NCBI RefSeq assembly: GCF_026240095.1
Contig: NZ_JAPIVG010000001.1
Coordinates: 1,054,001-1,118,000 of the forward strand
Source of the DNA: Pedobacter sandarakinus
GTDB lineage: Bacteria; Bacteroidota; Bacteroidia; Sphingobacteriales; Sphingobacteriaceae
Direction of reading: 5' to 3'
DNA: 64,000 nt
The notes under the pieces were generated by a model, which had not been told where the DNA came from, searched no databases, and saw only the letters and a program-made list of their open reading frames with translations. The position numbers and the translations under genes were made by a program. This document shows positions 7,414 to 16,399 of the stretch, in pieces; position 1 is the stretch's first letter, and each line of letters begins with the position of its first letter.

Positions 7414-8199
7414 TTAGCTTCCCATGCCAAAACCCTTCATTACGCCGCGGTTAGAATTACGGATGAAGTCTACAATTTCATCCCGAATTTCTGTTGGTTT
7501 AAATTCCGCTTCGATCATATCCAACGCTTTGGTTACGTTATTATGTTTTACAAAGAGTACTCGGTAAATTTCCTGAATTTCGTCTATCTGCTCGTTGGTG
7601 AAACCTCTTCTTCTTAATCCAACGGAGTTGATCCCTGCATAAGAAAGTGGTTCGCGTGCCGCTTTAACATAAGGCGGTACATCTTTACGCACCAAAGAAC
7701 CTCCTGTTACAAATGCGTACGAGCCAACTTTTACAAATTGGTGTATGGCCACTAAACCAGCCAAAACAACATTATTGCCTATGGTAATATGGCCGGCTAA
7801 AGTGGTACTGTTAGAGAAGATACAGTTATTTCCTACTTCACAATCATGCGCAATATGCGAATAAGCCTGGATTAAGCAATTGCTGCCAATTACAGTTTTC
7901 CATTTATCTTTTGTACCACGATTTATGGTTACACACTCGCGGATGGTTGTATTATCGCCAATTTCTGCCGTTGTTACTTCACCAGCAAATTTTAAATCCT
8001 GAGGTTCGCCAGAAATAACGGCCCCAGGAAAAATGCGACAATTTTTTCCAATACGTGCACCATCCATAATGGTAACATTAGAACCAATCCAGGTTCCTTC
8101 TCCAATAACAACATCTTTATGTATCACTACAAAAGGTTCAATTACCACATTTTCGGCAATTTTTGCTTGGGGATGGATATATGCTAGAGGTTGTATCAT
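7414..8199 (-). CDS. lpxA: UDP-N-acetylglucosamine acyltransferase LpxA
   Basis: 261 residues, N-terminal left-handed beta-helix of hexapeptide repeats and a C-terminal helical tail (KAREPLSYAGINSVGLRRRG), the usual LpxA architecture and length. The catalytic histidine, equivalent to His125 of E. coli, is His118 in AYSHIAHDC. It transfers a 3-hydroxyacyl chain from ACP to UDP-GlcNAc, the first committed exchange of lipid A synthesis, in the cytoplasm. The start codon overlaps the lpxC/fabZ stop by four bases (ATGA), so the two are translationally coupled. Gene order lpxD-lpxC/fabZ-lpxA puts three acyl-ACP-dependent steps in one operon. Confidence 0.97.
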   Translation of the reverse strand: MIQPLAYIHPQAKIAENVVIEPFVVIHKDVVIGEGTWIGSNVTIMDGARIGKNCRIFPGAVISGEPQDLKFAGEVTTAEIGDNTTIRECVTINRGTKDKWKTVIGSNCLIQAYSHIAHDCEVGNNCIFSNSTTLAGHITIGNNVVLAGLVAIHQFVKVGSYAFVTGGSLVRKDVPPYVKAAREPLSYAGINSVGLRRRGFTNEQIDEIQEIYRVLFVKHNNVTKALDMIEAEFKPTEIRDEIVDFIRNSNRGVMKGFGMGS

Positions 8200-9611
8200 A
8201 ACTGAGCAGGTTCTGTTTGTTTAACTTTTGAAATTTGAGCCATCATTTCGGCTTCGACAACTATCTTTTCGCCAACCATGCCAACACCTTTCATTTGGGC
8301 AATGCCCCTTCTTATCGGCTCCAGTAAATCGCATCGGAACACGATGGTATCGCCAGGAAGAACCTGCGCCCTAAACCTAACATTATCTATCTTTAAGAAG
8401 TAGGTAAGGTAGTTACTAGGATCTGGAACGGTGCTTAATACCAGAATTCCTCCAACTTGTGCCATTGCCTCAATTTGGATTACACCCGGGAAAACAGGAG
8501 CACCCGGGAAATGGCCTTTAAAAAACTCTTCGTTCATGGTTACGTTTTTAACGCCCACAACATGGTTTTTAGATAATTCTAAAATTTTATCTACAAATAA
8601 AAATGGTTGACGATGAGGCAAAATGTCCATAATCTGAACAACGTCGTATAATGGCTTAGCGCTTGGATCGTACACCTTTTGTATTTTCTTATTTTTCTCT
8701 TTCTTTATTGCTGCTTTAATTTTTTTGGCAAAAGCAACATTGGCTGCATGGCCCGGACGAGCAGCCATGATATGCCCTTTCAGGTGCATACCTACAAGGG
8801 CCAAATCGCCAATCATATCTAACAATTTGTGGCGTGCAGGTTCATTCTGGTAACGCAACTCCATATTATTGAGGATGCCTTGCGGGGCCACATCAATATC
8901 TTTGCGGTTAAATAGTTTGGCCAAATGGCTTAACTCGTCTTTGGTTACCTCTTTATCTACAATAACGATGGCATTATTTAAATCGCCCCCTTTAATTAAA
9001 TTATGTTGAAGCTGATATTCCAGTTCGTGCAGGAAGCAAAAGGTGCGGCAGGAAGCAATTTCTTTTTTAAACTCTGCAATGGTATTGATACCAGCATGTT
9101 GGCTACCTAAAACCGGAGAGTTATAATCAATCATGCAAGTAAAACGATAATCGTCTAACGGCATAGCCACGATTTCTACTTTTCGATCTGCTTCAGTGTA
9201 AGTAATGTTATGTGGAATGGTGAAATATTCTCGATCTGCATTTTGCTCTACTGAACCCACTTCCTCCAAAAGGTCGATAAAAAGAATTGAGCTTCCGTCC
9301 ATGATAGGTGTTTCCGGGCCATCTAACTGGATCAAAACATTGTCTAAATCCATTCCAATCAATGAGGCCATCACATGCTCTACCGTGCTAACGCTCGCTC
9401 CATTTTGCGTAATGGTTGTACCACGGGAGGTGTCGGTTACATTATCTGCATCTGCATCGATAATCGGTTGCCCTTCTAAATCAATTCGCTGAAATTTAAA
9501 GCCATGATTTTCTGGGGCGGGGCAAAATGTTAGTGTAACATTTGCTCCGGTGTGCAAGCCAACGCCCGAGGCAGATATTTCTTTTTTAATCGTTTTTTGT
9601 CTAACGTTCAT
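8196..9611 (-). CDS. lpxC/fabZ: Bifunctional UDP-3-O-acyl-GlcNAc deacetylase / 3-hydroxyacyl-ACP dehydratase (LpxC-FabZ fusion)
   Basis: 471 residues made of two enzymes. Residues 1-about 305 are LpxC: zinc ligands His79 (STVEHV), His261 and Asp265 (RHKLLDMIGDL), and the general acid His288 (RPGHAAN). A lysine-rich linker (about 300-315) leads to FabZ (about 325-465), with the catalytic His367 in GHFPG and Glu381 in IEAMAQ. LpxC deacetylates UDP-3-O-acyl-GlcNAc, the committed lipid A step; FabZ dehydrates 3-hydroxyacyl-ACP and competes for the same acyl pool. The fusion is a known Bacteroidota arrangement. It overlaps lpxD by 11 bases upstream and lpxA by 4 bases downstream. Both active sites look intact. 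Confidence 0.97.
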   Translation of the reverse strand: MNVRQKTIKKEISASGVGLHTGANVTLTFCPAPENHGFKFQRIDLEGQPIIDADADNVTDTSRGTTITQNGASVSTVEHVMASLIGMDLDNVLIQLDGPETPIMDGSSILFIDLLEEVGSVEQNADREYFTIPHNITYTEADRKVEIVAMPLDDYRFTCMIDYNSPVLGSQHAGINTIAEFKKEIASCRTFCFLHELEYQLQHNLIKGGDLNNAIVIVDKEVTKDELSHLAKLFNRKDIDVAPQGILNNMELRYQNEPARHKLLDMIGDLALVGMHLKGHIMAARPGHAANVAFAKKIKAAIKKEKNKKIQKVYDPSAKPLYDVVQIMDILPHRQPFLFVDKILELSKNHVVGVKNVTMNEEFFKGHFPGAPVFPGVIQIEAMAQVGGILVLSTVPDPSNYLTYFLKIDNVRFRAQVLPGDTIVFRCDLLEPIRRGIAQMKGVGMVGEKIVVEAEMMAQISKVKQTEPAQL

Positions 9612-10677
9612 TGTGTATTGTATTCTTTTCCAATTCAGCGGTAAGCTTTTTCAATTCGTCTTCAAGCACGTTAATTCTTTTTTCTACATCAGGTAGATGC
9701 TTAAAAATTACCGATGCCCGCATCCAATTGCGCAAAGGTTGCGCCGGACTGCCATGCCACTGTTTATTTTCTTCTGTAATGTTAAAGTTTATGCCCGCTT
9801 GCGCACCAATCTGTGTGCCTTTAGCGAGTGTTAAGTGACCCGCTATGCCAACCTGGCCGCCAACAACACTGTTAGGGCCTATTTTCGTGCTACCAGATAT
9901 GCCTGATTGTGCCGCAAGTACGGTATTTTCGCCAATTTCCACGTTATGTGCAATCTGTATCAGGTTGTCGATTTTAGCACCTTTTTTAACCACAGTAGAT
10001 CCCATGGTTGCCCTATCTACAGTAGTATTTGCGCCAATTTCCACATCATCTTCAATAATCACATTTCCAATTTGCGGAATTTTATTGTAGGTACCATCTT
10101 TCTGTGGTGCGAAGCCAAAGCCATCGCTGCCGATAACAGTGTTGGCATGAATGACAACCTTATTACCGATAACAGAGTTATGGTATATTTTTACTCCAGG
10201 GAAAAAGGTGCAATTTTCACCAATTTTTGAGTTTGCACCCACAAAAGTTTGAGCGTTAAGTTTAGATCCATCGCCGATTATCACATTCGCTGATACGTAG
10301 GCAAAGGCATCGATAAAAACGTTTTTGCCAATTTTTGCGGTTGGATGTACAAATGCCAATTTATCAACGCCAGACTGTTGTGCCTGGGCATTAACGGCCT
10401 CATTGTACTTATCTAATAAGATTGTAAAGCCGCTATAAGGGTTATCAACACGGATTAATGTGCTGGTATAAGCTTGGGTAGGTACAAAATCTTTAGAAAC
10501 AATTACAACCGATGCAAGTGTAGAGTACAAAAAGTTTTCGTACTTCGGGTTTGATAGGAAAGATAAGGATCCTTGTTTACCGTCTTCTATTTTAGAAAGC
10601 TCAGTAACTGCCACATCGGGGTTGCCGTCAATGGAACCATTTAGAAACTCGCTTATCTGCTTTGCAGTAAATTGCAT
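9601..10677 (-). CDS. lpxD: UDP-3-O-acylglucosamine N-acyltransferase LpxD
   Basis: 358 residues: N-terminal uridine-binding domain (about 1-100), hexapeptide-repeat beta-helix (about 105-320) and a C-terminal helix. The catalytic histidine (His239 in E. coli) is His244 in QIAHNVEIG. It adds the N-linked 3-hydroxyacyl chain to the LpxC product. It is the first gene of the lpxD-lpxC/fabZ-lpxA operon and overlaps the next gene by 11 bases. MQFTAKQISEFLNG is the family-typical N terminus, so the ATG at 10677 is secure even though a consensus promoter ends only four bases before it; the message is probably leaderless or nearly so. Confidence 0.97.
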   Translation of the reverse strand: MQFTAKQISEFLNGSIDGNPDVAVTELSKIEDGKQGSLSFLSNPKYENFLYSTLASVVIVSKDFVPTQAYTSTLIRVDNPYSGFTILLDKYNEAVNAQAQQSGVDKLAFVHPTAKIGKNVFIDAFAYVSANVIIGDGSKLNAQTFVGANSKIGENCTFFPGVKIYHNSVIGNKVVIHANTVIGSDGFGFAPQKDGTYNKIPQIGNVIIEDDVEIGANTTVDRATMGSTVVKKGAKIDNLIQIAHNVEIGENTVLAAQSGISGSTKIGPNSVVGGQVGIAGHLTLAKGTQIGAQAGINFNITEENKQWHGSPAQPLRNWMRASVIFKHLPDVEKRINVLEDELKKLTAELEKNTIHNER

Positions 10678-10681
10678 CGTA

Positions 10682-10712
10682 CAAAGGTATATGTTAAATT
10701 GATATGAACAAA
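10682..10712 (-). promoter_or_regulatory. Consensus promoter of the lpxD operon, abutting the start codon
   Basis: On the minus strand TTTG (10712-10709), 19 bases, then TACCTTTG (10689-10682): a perfect match to the Bacteroidota TTTG / TAnnTTTG pattern. Only four bases separate the -7 box from the lpxD ATG, so transcription should begin at or within a few bases of the start codon. The 123-base gap to the HD-domain gene holds nothing else recognisable. Confidence 0.75.
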
Positions 10713-10800
10713 AAAACCTGTCCAGGTTAACTCGTGTATATTTTTACACAATAGTAAGATTTAAAACGGCAGTAAAAGTTTAATATTTTGTTTACTAAGC

Positions 10801-12024
10801 TTAAATCCCCCTGGGGTAGCAGAGAATATGCTTCTCTACTGTTTTCTGCAACGATTCTAGATTGGATAAATCTGAGGCCTTTGCAATATCGACAATATCG
10901 TTATTTTTCATTAAAATCTTTATGTTGCCAACGCCGGCATTGTAAGCCCGGTTTTGAATAGCATCTGTAAAAACAAAGTATCTGGCTTCTGCCGGCCTAA
11001 GCCCCAGCAAATCTACCGCTGCATCTTTTAAAAATGTAACGCGATCTGGGTTTGCGGGCTCATTGCTCATCTCTACTTTATATAAATTTCTTGAAGTAAG
11101 CATTTCACACAGTGTTGCCAGTATTTTATCTGGGTGTTTAACCCAAACCTTTACGGCAGCGTAAATATCTTGATCGTCTAAGTTGGTAAAATGTGCTAAA
11201 TTTTCCTGGCTGGAAAAAAAGTTACGCTGGTTAATGTCGTTCTTAAGAAAATGCGCTAGAGAAGGTGCAGCAAACAAATCATCGCCAGCTGCAGATAATT
11301 CTTTCGCCCTTTCTAGTATTTTCACCAGGATCATCTCTCCAGCTATAACAGTTTTGTGAAGGTAAACCTGCCAGTACATCAGCCGGCGGGCAATTAAAAA
11401 CTTTTCTATCGAGTAGATGCCCTTCTCTTCTATAACGAGGTTATCATCAAAAACATTAAACATTTTGATGATGCGATCAAAACTGATTACGCCCTCGCTT
11501 ACACCGGTAAAAAAGCTATCGCGGTTAAGGTAATCCATCCGGTCTAAATCTAACTGACCTGAAATAAGCTGATGCAAAAACTTTTTCGGGTACGTTCCAT
11601 TAAATACCTCAATGGCATGTGTTAATTTTCCTTGGAAATGATGATTTAGATTCTGCATTAACCTGGCAGAGATATCTTCGTGCATGATTCCTGAAACCAG
11701 CGAATGCTCTAATGCATGAGAGAATGGCCCATGGCCAATATCGTGCAGTAAAATGGCCAGTATTGCTGCTTCTTCTTCACCTTCGGTGATGATGTGCCCT
11801 TTGCTCCTCAAAATTTCGATTGCCAAGCCCATGAGGTGCATAGCGCCGAGGGCATGATGAAACCGGGTGTGTAAGGCGCCAGGGTAAACCAAATGTGTCA
11901 TCCCCAGCTGCTTAATATAACGCAGGCGCTGGAAATACGAATGTGAAATCACATCGTAAACTAGCGCCGAGGGAATACTAATGAAGCCGTATACGGGATC
12001 ATTTATTATTTTCTTCTTGTTCAA
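10801..12024 (-). CDS. HD domain phosphohydrolase (SAMHD1/dGTPase-like)
   Basis: 407 residues. The TRFHHALGAMHL motif (His57 region), LLHDIGHGPFSH (His94-Asp95) and a later LDLDRMDYLNRD segment form the metal-binding HD site of the SAMHD1/dGTP triphosphohydrolase group, so a nucleotide or nucleic acid phosphohydrolase is likely; the true substrate in bacteria of this clade is not established. Start: the frame is closed by a stop two codons upstream and no ATG exists near the conserved NKKKIINDPVYGF N terminus, so a TTG at 12024 must be used. It lies between lpxD and the divergent porX. Soluble, no signal peptide. Confidence 0.88.
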   Translation of the reverse strand: MNKKKIINDPVYGFISIPSALVYDVISHSYFQRLRYIKQLGMTHLVYPGALHTRFHHALGAMHLMGLAIEILRSKGHIITEGEEEAAILAILLHDIGHGPFSHALEHSLVSGIMHEDISARLMQNLNHHFQGKLTHAIEVFNGTYPKKFLHQLISGQLDLDRMDYLNRDSFFTGVSEGVISFDRIIKMFNVFDDNLVIEEKGIYSIEKFLIARRLMYWQVYLHKTVIAGEMILVKILERAKELSAAGDDLFAAPSLAHFLKNDINQRNFFSSQENLAHFTNLDDQDIYAAVKVWVKHPDKILATLCEMLTSRNLYKVEMSNEPANPDRVTFLKDAAVDLLGLRPAEARYFVFTDAIQNRAYNAGVGNIKILMKNNDIVDIAKASDLSNLESLQKTVEKHILCYPRGI

Positions 12025-12135
12025 TCGTTAAAAATAGTTAAATGGATAGATACGGTACAAAAATTGCTATTTTTATTTATAGTTTGATTTACTGGTCTTA
12101 ATTAAAAGACTGTACACATCTATTTTTACAAAAAC

Positions 12136-13689
12136 ATGCAAGAAACTAAAATATTGTGGGCCGATGACGAAATCGACTTGCTAAAACCTCATATACTATT
12201 ATTAAATGATAAGGGTTACGATGTAACAACATTTACAAACGGAAACGATGCTTTGGAAGCCTTTGGCAAAGCACATTTCGATTTGGTTTTTTTAGATGAA
12301 AATATGCCGGGTATGAGTGGGATAGAAACACTGTCTGCCATTAAAAACCTGAATCCCGATGTGCCTGTGGTATTGATTACAAAAAGCGAAGAAGAAAACT
12401 TAATGGAAGATGCCATCGGCAGCAAAATAGATGATTATTTAATCAAGCCTGTAAACCCGAAACAGGTATTGCTAACGATAAAAAAGCTTATAGACAATAA
12501 GAGATTGGTAAGTGAAAAAACCTCTATGGCCTATCAGCAGGATTTTCGCCGCTTAGGGATGACTTTGAGCGACAGGCTTAGCTATGATGAGTGGATAGAT
12601 GTTTATAAGAAAATTGTTTTTTGGGAGTTAGAACTCGAGAAATTAGACGATCCGCAGATGCATGAAATTTTAACCATGCAAAAACAAGAAGCAAATACCC
12701 AATTCTCTAAATTTATACAGGAAAATTATCTAGATTGGATCAAGAACAAAGACCAATCGCCGTTGTTGTCAAACGACTTGCTAAAGAAAAAAGCCTTCCC
12801 ACATATCAACGATAATACACCAGTATTTTTCATTTTGATTGATAACCTGCGTTATGATCAGTGGAAAATTATTAATCCTTTAATTTCAGAATACTTCAGG
12901 GTTGATGAGGAAGACATGTATACGAGTATCTTGCCTACAGCTACACAATATGCCCGGAATTCAATTTTTTCTGGTTTAATGCCTCTTGAAATGGAAAAAC
13001 GTTTTCCACAGCTCTGGCAAAATGATGATGATGAGGGAGGGAAAAATTTACATGAGGAGGCTTTCTTAGCAGATAACATTAAGCGAAGCTTAAGAAAGGA
13101 TTGTAAATTTAGTTACCATAAAATTTTAACTTTCGAACAAGGCAAGGATTTGGTTGACCAGACCAACAATCTCCTGCAAAATGATTTCAATGCCATAGTT
13201 TTTAACTTTGTAGACATGCTCAGTCATGCTCGTACAGATATGCAAATGATTAGAGAGTTAGCCAATGATGATGCAGCTTACCGTTCGCTTACCCTATCTT
13301 GGTTTGAGCATTCACCACTTTGGGATTTGTTGAAGAAAATTGCACAGAAAAAAGTTAAGGTGGTAATTACAACCGATCACGGAACAATTAGGGTGAAAAA
13401 ACCGGTGAAAGTAATCGGCGACAGGGCAACAAACACCAACTTAAGATACAAACAAGGAAGAAACTTGAATTTTAACGCGAAAGATGTTTTTCTGATTAAG
13501 AATCCTCACGATGCCATGCTGCCTAAGATCAATATCAGCAGTAGCTATATTTTTGCTCAGGAAGATAGTTATTTTGTATATCCGAATAACTACAATCAGT
13601 TTGTAAACTATTATAACGAAACTTTCCAACACGGCGGAATTTCTTTGGAAGAAATGATTATCCCGGTGGTAACCTATTCGCCAAGGTAG
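12136..13689 (+). CDS. porX: PorX-type response regulator with alkaline phosphatase-like (PglZ) effector domain
   Basis: 517 residues. The receiver domain (about 5-120) has the acidic pair DDE at 10-12 and the phospho-acceptor Asp54 in VFLDENMPG. A helical linker leads to a PglZ/alkaline-phosphatase superfamily domain (about 200-517) with LIDNLRYDQW, NFVDMLSHART and ITTDHGTI metal-site motifs. In Porphyromonas and Flavobacterium PorX controls type IX secretion genes together with the kinase PorY and sigma factor SigP, and its effector domain hydrolyses oligonucleotides. No kinase is adjacent. A perfect hairpin follows the stop and probably terminates the transcript. All key residues appear present. 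Confidence 0.94.
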   Translation: MQETKILWADDEIDLLKPHILLLNDKGYDVTTFTNGNDALEAFGKAHFDLVFLDENMPGMSGIETLSAIKNLNPDVPVVLITKSEEENLMEDAIGSKIDDYLIKPVNPKQVLLTIKKLIDNKRLVSEKTSMAYQQDFRRLGMTLSDRLSYDEWIDVYKKIVFWELELEKLDDPQMHEILTMQKQEANTQFSKFIQENYLDWIKNKDQSPLLSNDLLKKKAFPHINDNTPVFFILIDNLRYDQWKIINPLISEYFRVDEEDMYTSILPTATQYARNSIFSGLMPLEMEKRFPQLWQNDDDEGGKNLHEEAFLADNIKRSLRKDCKFSYHKILTFEQGKDLVDQTNNLLQNDFNAIVFNFVDMLSHARTDMQMIRELANDDAAYRSLTLSWFEHSPLWDLLKKIAQKKVKVVITTDHGTIRVKKPVKVIGDRATNTNLRYKQGRNLNFNAKDVFLIKNPHDAMLPKINISSSYIFAQEDSYFVYPNNYNQFVNYYNETFQHGGISLEEMIIPVVTYSPR

Positions 13690-13787
13690 GTAGCGAATTT
13701 AAATACGGCCTATGTAAATGAACCAATGGTTCTCTTAGGCGTAATACAGCTGGTCGCTCCCAACCTGCAAAATAGAAGTAACTAATT

Positions 13788-13838
13788 TAAAGGCAAAAGC
13801 AATGCAATTATGTATTACTTTTGCCTTTATTTATTTAA
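13788..13838 (+). terminator. porX terminator overlapping the tsaE promoter
   Basis: Perfect 12-bp inverted repeat: TAAAGGCAAAAG (13788-13799) and CTTTTGCCTTTA (13818-13829) with an 18-base loop, followed by TTTATTTATTT-like sequence. The 3' arm contains the tsaE -7 box, so the same bases serve as a terminator stem and as promoter DNA. Confidence 0.6.
13816..13823 (+). promoter_or_regulatory. tsaE -7 promoter element (decides the tsaE start)
   Basis: TACTTTTG matches TAnnTTTG. Transcription would begin near 13826, which excludes the upstream ATG at 13810 as a start and supports the ATG at 13840. A clear -33 TTTG at the right distance is not visible. Confidence 0.5.
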
Positions 13839-13839
13839 G

Positions 13840-14262
13840 ATGGATATAGCCGTTAACAATTTAACAGATTTACCTGAGGTAGCAAAACAGCTTTTAGCAT
13901 TTGCAGGTGAGGAAAAAATTTTCATTTTCGATGGCGACATGGGTGCCGGAAAAACCACCTTCATTAAAGTATTTTGTAGCATTATGGGTATTGAAGATGT
14001 GGTATCTAGTCCAACGTATTCCATTGTTAACGAATATGGAAGTGCAAATGATTTGGTTTATCATTTCGATTTTTATCGCATTAAAAATATCCAGGAGGCA
14101 TATGATTTAGGTTACGAGGAATATTTTTATGGAGGGGGCATTTGCCTGATTGAATGGCCGGAAAGAGTGGCAGAATTATTGCCGGATAGATATGTAAAGG
14201 TGGCGATAACCGTGGTTGATGAAAACAGGCGATTATTCCGCTTTTCGAAGGCAGAGAATTAG
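13840..14262 (+). CDS. tsaE: tRNA threonylcarbamoyladenosine biosynthesis ATPase TsaE
   Basis: 140 residues from the ATG at 13840 (MDIAVNNLTDLPEVAK); the frame is open ten codons further upstream, but the -7 box lies between the two starts. The P-loop GDMGAGKTT is at residues about 30-38, followed by VSSPTYSIVNEY and the HFDFYRI motif characteristic of TsaE. It is the ATPase of the TsaB-TsaD-TsaE complex that puts threonylcarbamoyl groups on A37 of ANN-decoding tRNAs; TsaB and TsaD are not in the window. It sits between porX and alanine dehydrogenase, an arrangement I recall as common in Bacteroidota. Length is typical. Confidence 0.95.
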   Translation: MDIAVNNLTDLPEVAKQLLAFAGEEKIFIFDGDMGAGKTTFIKVFCSIMGIEDVVSSPTYSIVNEYGSANDLVYHFDFYRIKNIQEAYDLGYEEYFYGGGICLIEWPERVAELLPDRYVKVAITVVDENRRLFRFSKAEN

Positions 14263-14326
14263 CATTCAATTAATTAACAGAATTTCCCTATCTTGAACAA
14301 CCTAAAACTAAGACATTTTTAACATC

Positions 14327-15553
14327 ATGGCTACAGGATTACGCGAAGGAATGGCCGATATTGCCCGTCAGGGTTTGTTGCAAACGCAAGAGGCAACTTT
14401 AGAAACCAGAAACAGGAAAAATAGCCTGAATATTGGAATACCAAAAGAGATTTCATTCCAGGAAAATAGAATTGCGCTAACCCCCTTATCTGTAGCGTTG
14501 CTTGTAAATAACGGCCATCGGGTTGTATTGGAAAGCGGAGCGGGTATTGCCGCTAACTTTTCTGATTCGGAATATGCAGAGCAGGGTGCTAAAATAGCCT
14601 ATGATAAAAAGGAAGTATTTGATTCCGATATCCTGGTAAAAATTGCTCCTCCGATGTTAGAGGAAATTGAGTTAATGCACAAAGGACAAACCTTAATTTC
14701 TTCGCTTCAAACCGGAACCCTAAAGCAAGATTACCTCAAAGCTTTAATGCAACGCAAGATAAACGCACTATGTTTTGAAAATCTTCGTGATGAGGGAAAC
14801 GTGTTAAGCGTGGTAAGGGCCATGAGCGAGATTGTAGGTTCTACCTCTATTTTGATTGCTGCAGAATATTTAAGTAATGTAACCGGTGGAAAAGGCTTAA
14901 TGCTGGGCGGCTTTACCGGTGTACCGCCCACAGAAATCGTAATTTTAGGAGCCGGGACAGTAGGAGAATACGCCGCCAGAACGGCTTTAGCGTTAGGTGC
15001 AGAAGTTAAAGTTTTTGATAGTTCGATCTATCGTTTACGTCGTTTACAAAATAACTTGGGCAGCCGCGTGTTTACTTCTGTGATGCAACCCATTGTTCTA
15101 AATAAAGCCATCGTAACCTGTGATGTTGTAATTGGCGCTATTCGTGCCAGCCATGGCAGAAGTCCATGCATTGTTATGGAAGAAACGGTAGCAAAGATGA
15201 AGCCCCATTCAGTAGTTATTGATATTAGCATAGACCAGGGCGGTTGTTTTGAAACTTCTGAAGTGACCAACCATACCAATCCTATTTTTAGGAAATATGA
15301 TGTGATTCATTATTGTGTGCCCAATATTGCCTCGCGTGTTCCACGAACAGCATCTTACGCCTTAACAAATATTTTTGCGCCGATTTTGTTAGATATTGGA
15401 GAATTTGGCGGGTTGATGAATATGGTTTGGAATAACCCAGGAATCCGCGAAGCGCTCTATATTTATCAAGGCAATTGTACAAATAAGGATTTGGCCGATA
15501 TGTTTAATCTGCCATTTAAAGATTTGGAGTTGTTGGTGGTTTCAAACCAGTAA
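14327..15553 (+). CDS. ald: Alanine dehydrogenase
   Basis: 408 residues. The alanine dehydrogenase/PNT N-terminal domain starts at GIPKEISFQENRIALTP (about residue 38), preceded by a 37-residue extension (LREGMADIARQGLLQTQ) not found in the short Bacillus-type enzymes. The Rossmann motif is ILGAGTVGEYAAR (about 206-218). The PNT C-terminal signature region VVIDISIDQGG is present. It converts L-alanine to pyruvate and ammonia with NAD in the cytoplasm. The gene is 64 bases after tsaE and 48 bases before the D-Ala-D-Ala dipeptidase gene. The transhydrogenase alpha subunit is a relative, but the length and lack of beta genes favour Ald. Confidence 0.9.
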   Translation: MATGLREGMADIARQGLLQTQEATLETRNRKNSLNIGIPKEISFQENRIALTPLSVALLVNNGHRVVLESGAGIAANFSDSEYAEQGAKIAYDKKEVFDSDILVKIAPPMLEEIELMHKGQTLISSLQTGTLKQDYLKALMQRKINALCFENLRDEGNVLSVVRAMSEIVGSTSILIAAEYLSNVTGGKGLMLGGFTGVPPTEIVILGAGTVGEYAARTALALGAEVKVFDSSIYRLRRLQNNLGSRVFTSVMQPIVLNKAIVTCDVVIGAIRASHGRSPCIVMEETVAKMKPHSVVIDISIDQGGCFETSEVTNHTNPIFRKYDVIHYCVPNIASRVPRTASYALTNIFAPILLDIGEFGGLMNMVWNNPGIREALYIYQGNCTNKDLADMFNLPFKDLELLVVSNQ

Positions 15554-15601
15554 TCAGTAACGACAAATATCCCTTAATTCTCTACTACAAATCGCTGCTT
15601 A

Positions 15602-16285
15602 ATGAAAAATTTGTATTTCATTTTACTGTTGATATACAGTTTGCCTGCCTCTGCTCAAAAGAGTCCTTCTCCAATTAAGAAGCTGGAGGTCATCAGCTCC
15701 TATGCCGGATATTTACAAACCGTAAAAGATAATCGCAATAACGAGCTGGTTGAGTTGAAAAAGGAGATTCCAAACATTAAGCTTGATATTAAGTATGCTA
15801 CGACACAGAACTTTATGCATCAGGTAATGTATCAGCAAGCAAGGGCCTTTGCCCGCCGTCCTGTAGTAGAAGCTTTAAAGAAAATTCAAAAAGAGCTTAG
15901 TAAGAAAGGATTAGGGTTGAAGATTTTTGATGCTTATCGGCCATACGCCATTACGGTAGCCTTTTATAAGAAGGCGAGTGATAAAAATTTTGTGGCGAAT
16001 CCGGCTAAAGGATCTAAACATAACCGTGGTTGTGCAGTAGATCTTACCCTCATCAATCTAAAAACAGGAAAGGAGCTAGAGATGGCTACACCTTATGATA
16101 GCTTCTCTGCTGCTGCGGCAGCAAACTACGAGCCTGTAAATCCTACCGTTCGAAAGAATAGAGCATTTCTAATGGCAACTATGCAAAAATACGGTCTTCA
16201 TGTTCTGGCAAATGAGTGGTGGCATTACGATTTCGTAGGTTGGGAGAATTATAAGCTGATGGATATCCCGTTTCAGCGGCTATAA
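15602..16285 (+). CDS. Secreted D-alanyl-D-alanine dipeptidase (M15D, VanX/DdpX-like)
   Basis: 227 residues with a signal peptide (cleavage near PASAQ, residue 19). The zinc site of M15D peptidases is complete: His140 and Asp147 in SKHNRGCAVD, catalytic Glu205 and ligand His208 in NEWWHYD. The substrate-positioning arginine is in AYRPY. The family hydrolyses D-Ala-D-Ala; in this secreted form it probably recycles peptidoglycan-derived dipeptide in the periplasm. It follows alanine dehydrogenase by 48 bases, which fits use of released alanine, although Ald acts on the L isomer. There are no VanA/VanH/VanRS genes, so this is not a glycopeptide-resistance cluster. Confidence 0.92.
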   Translation: MKNLYFILLLIYSLPASAQKSPSPIKKLEVISSYAGYLQTVKDNRNNELVELKKEIPNIKLDIKYATTQNFMHQVMYQQARAFARRPVVEALKKIQKELSKKGLGLKIFDAYRPYAITVAFYKKASDKNFVANPAKGSKHNRGCAVDLTLINLKTGKELEMATPYDSFSAAAAANYEPVNPTVRKNRAFLMATMQKYGLHVLANEWWHYDFVGWENYKLMDIPFQRL

Positions 16286-16369
16286 GTTGCGGCGGAATAT
16301 TTTTGGATGGATGGAACCCTGCCCATTAATTCAATGATCAACGCGAAGTTAAATTCGTTATTAGCGAAT

Positions 16370-16399
16370 CACATCATTTAACTACCTATAAATGATGTG
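16370..16399. repeat. 11-bp inverted repeat between convergent genes, across the phosphatase stop codon
   Basis: CACATCATTTA (16370-16380) and TAAATGATGTG (16389-16399) are perfectly complementary with an 8-base loop that contains the stop codon of the minus-strand phosphatase gene. A second small palindrome (ATTCG...CGAAT) precedes it. There is no T tract on either side, so it may be an mRNA 3'-end stabiliser or a Rho-independent terminator of poor quality. Confidence 0.45.

Noticed and set aside
15602..16285. Vancomycin-resistance gene vanX
   Set aside because: The enzyme is VanX-like, but it is secreted, and no vanH, vanA, vanR or vanS genes are present; peptidoglycan recycling is more likely.
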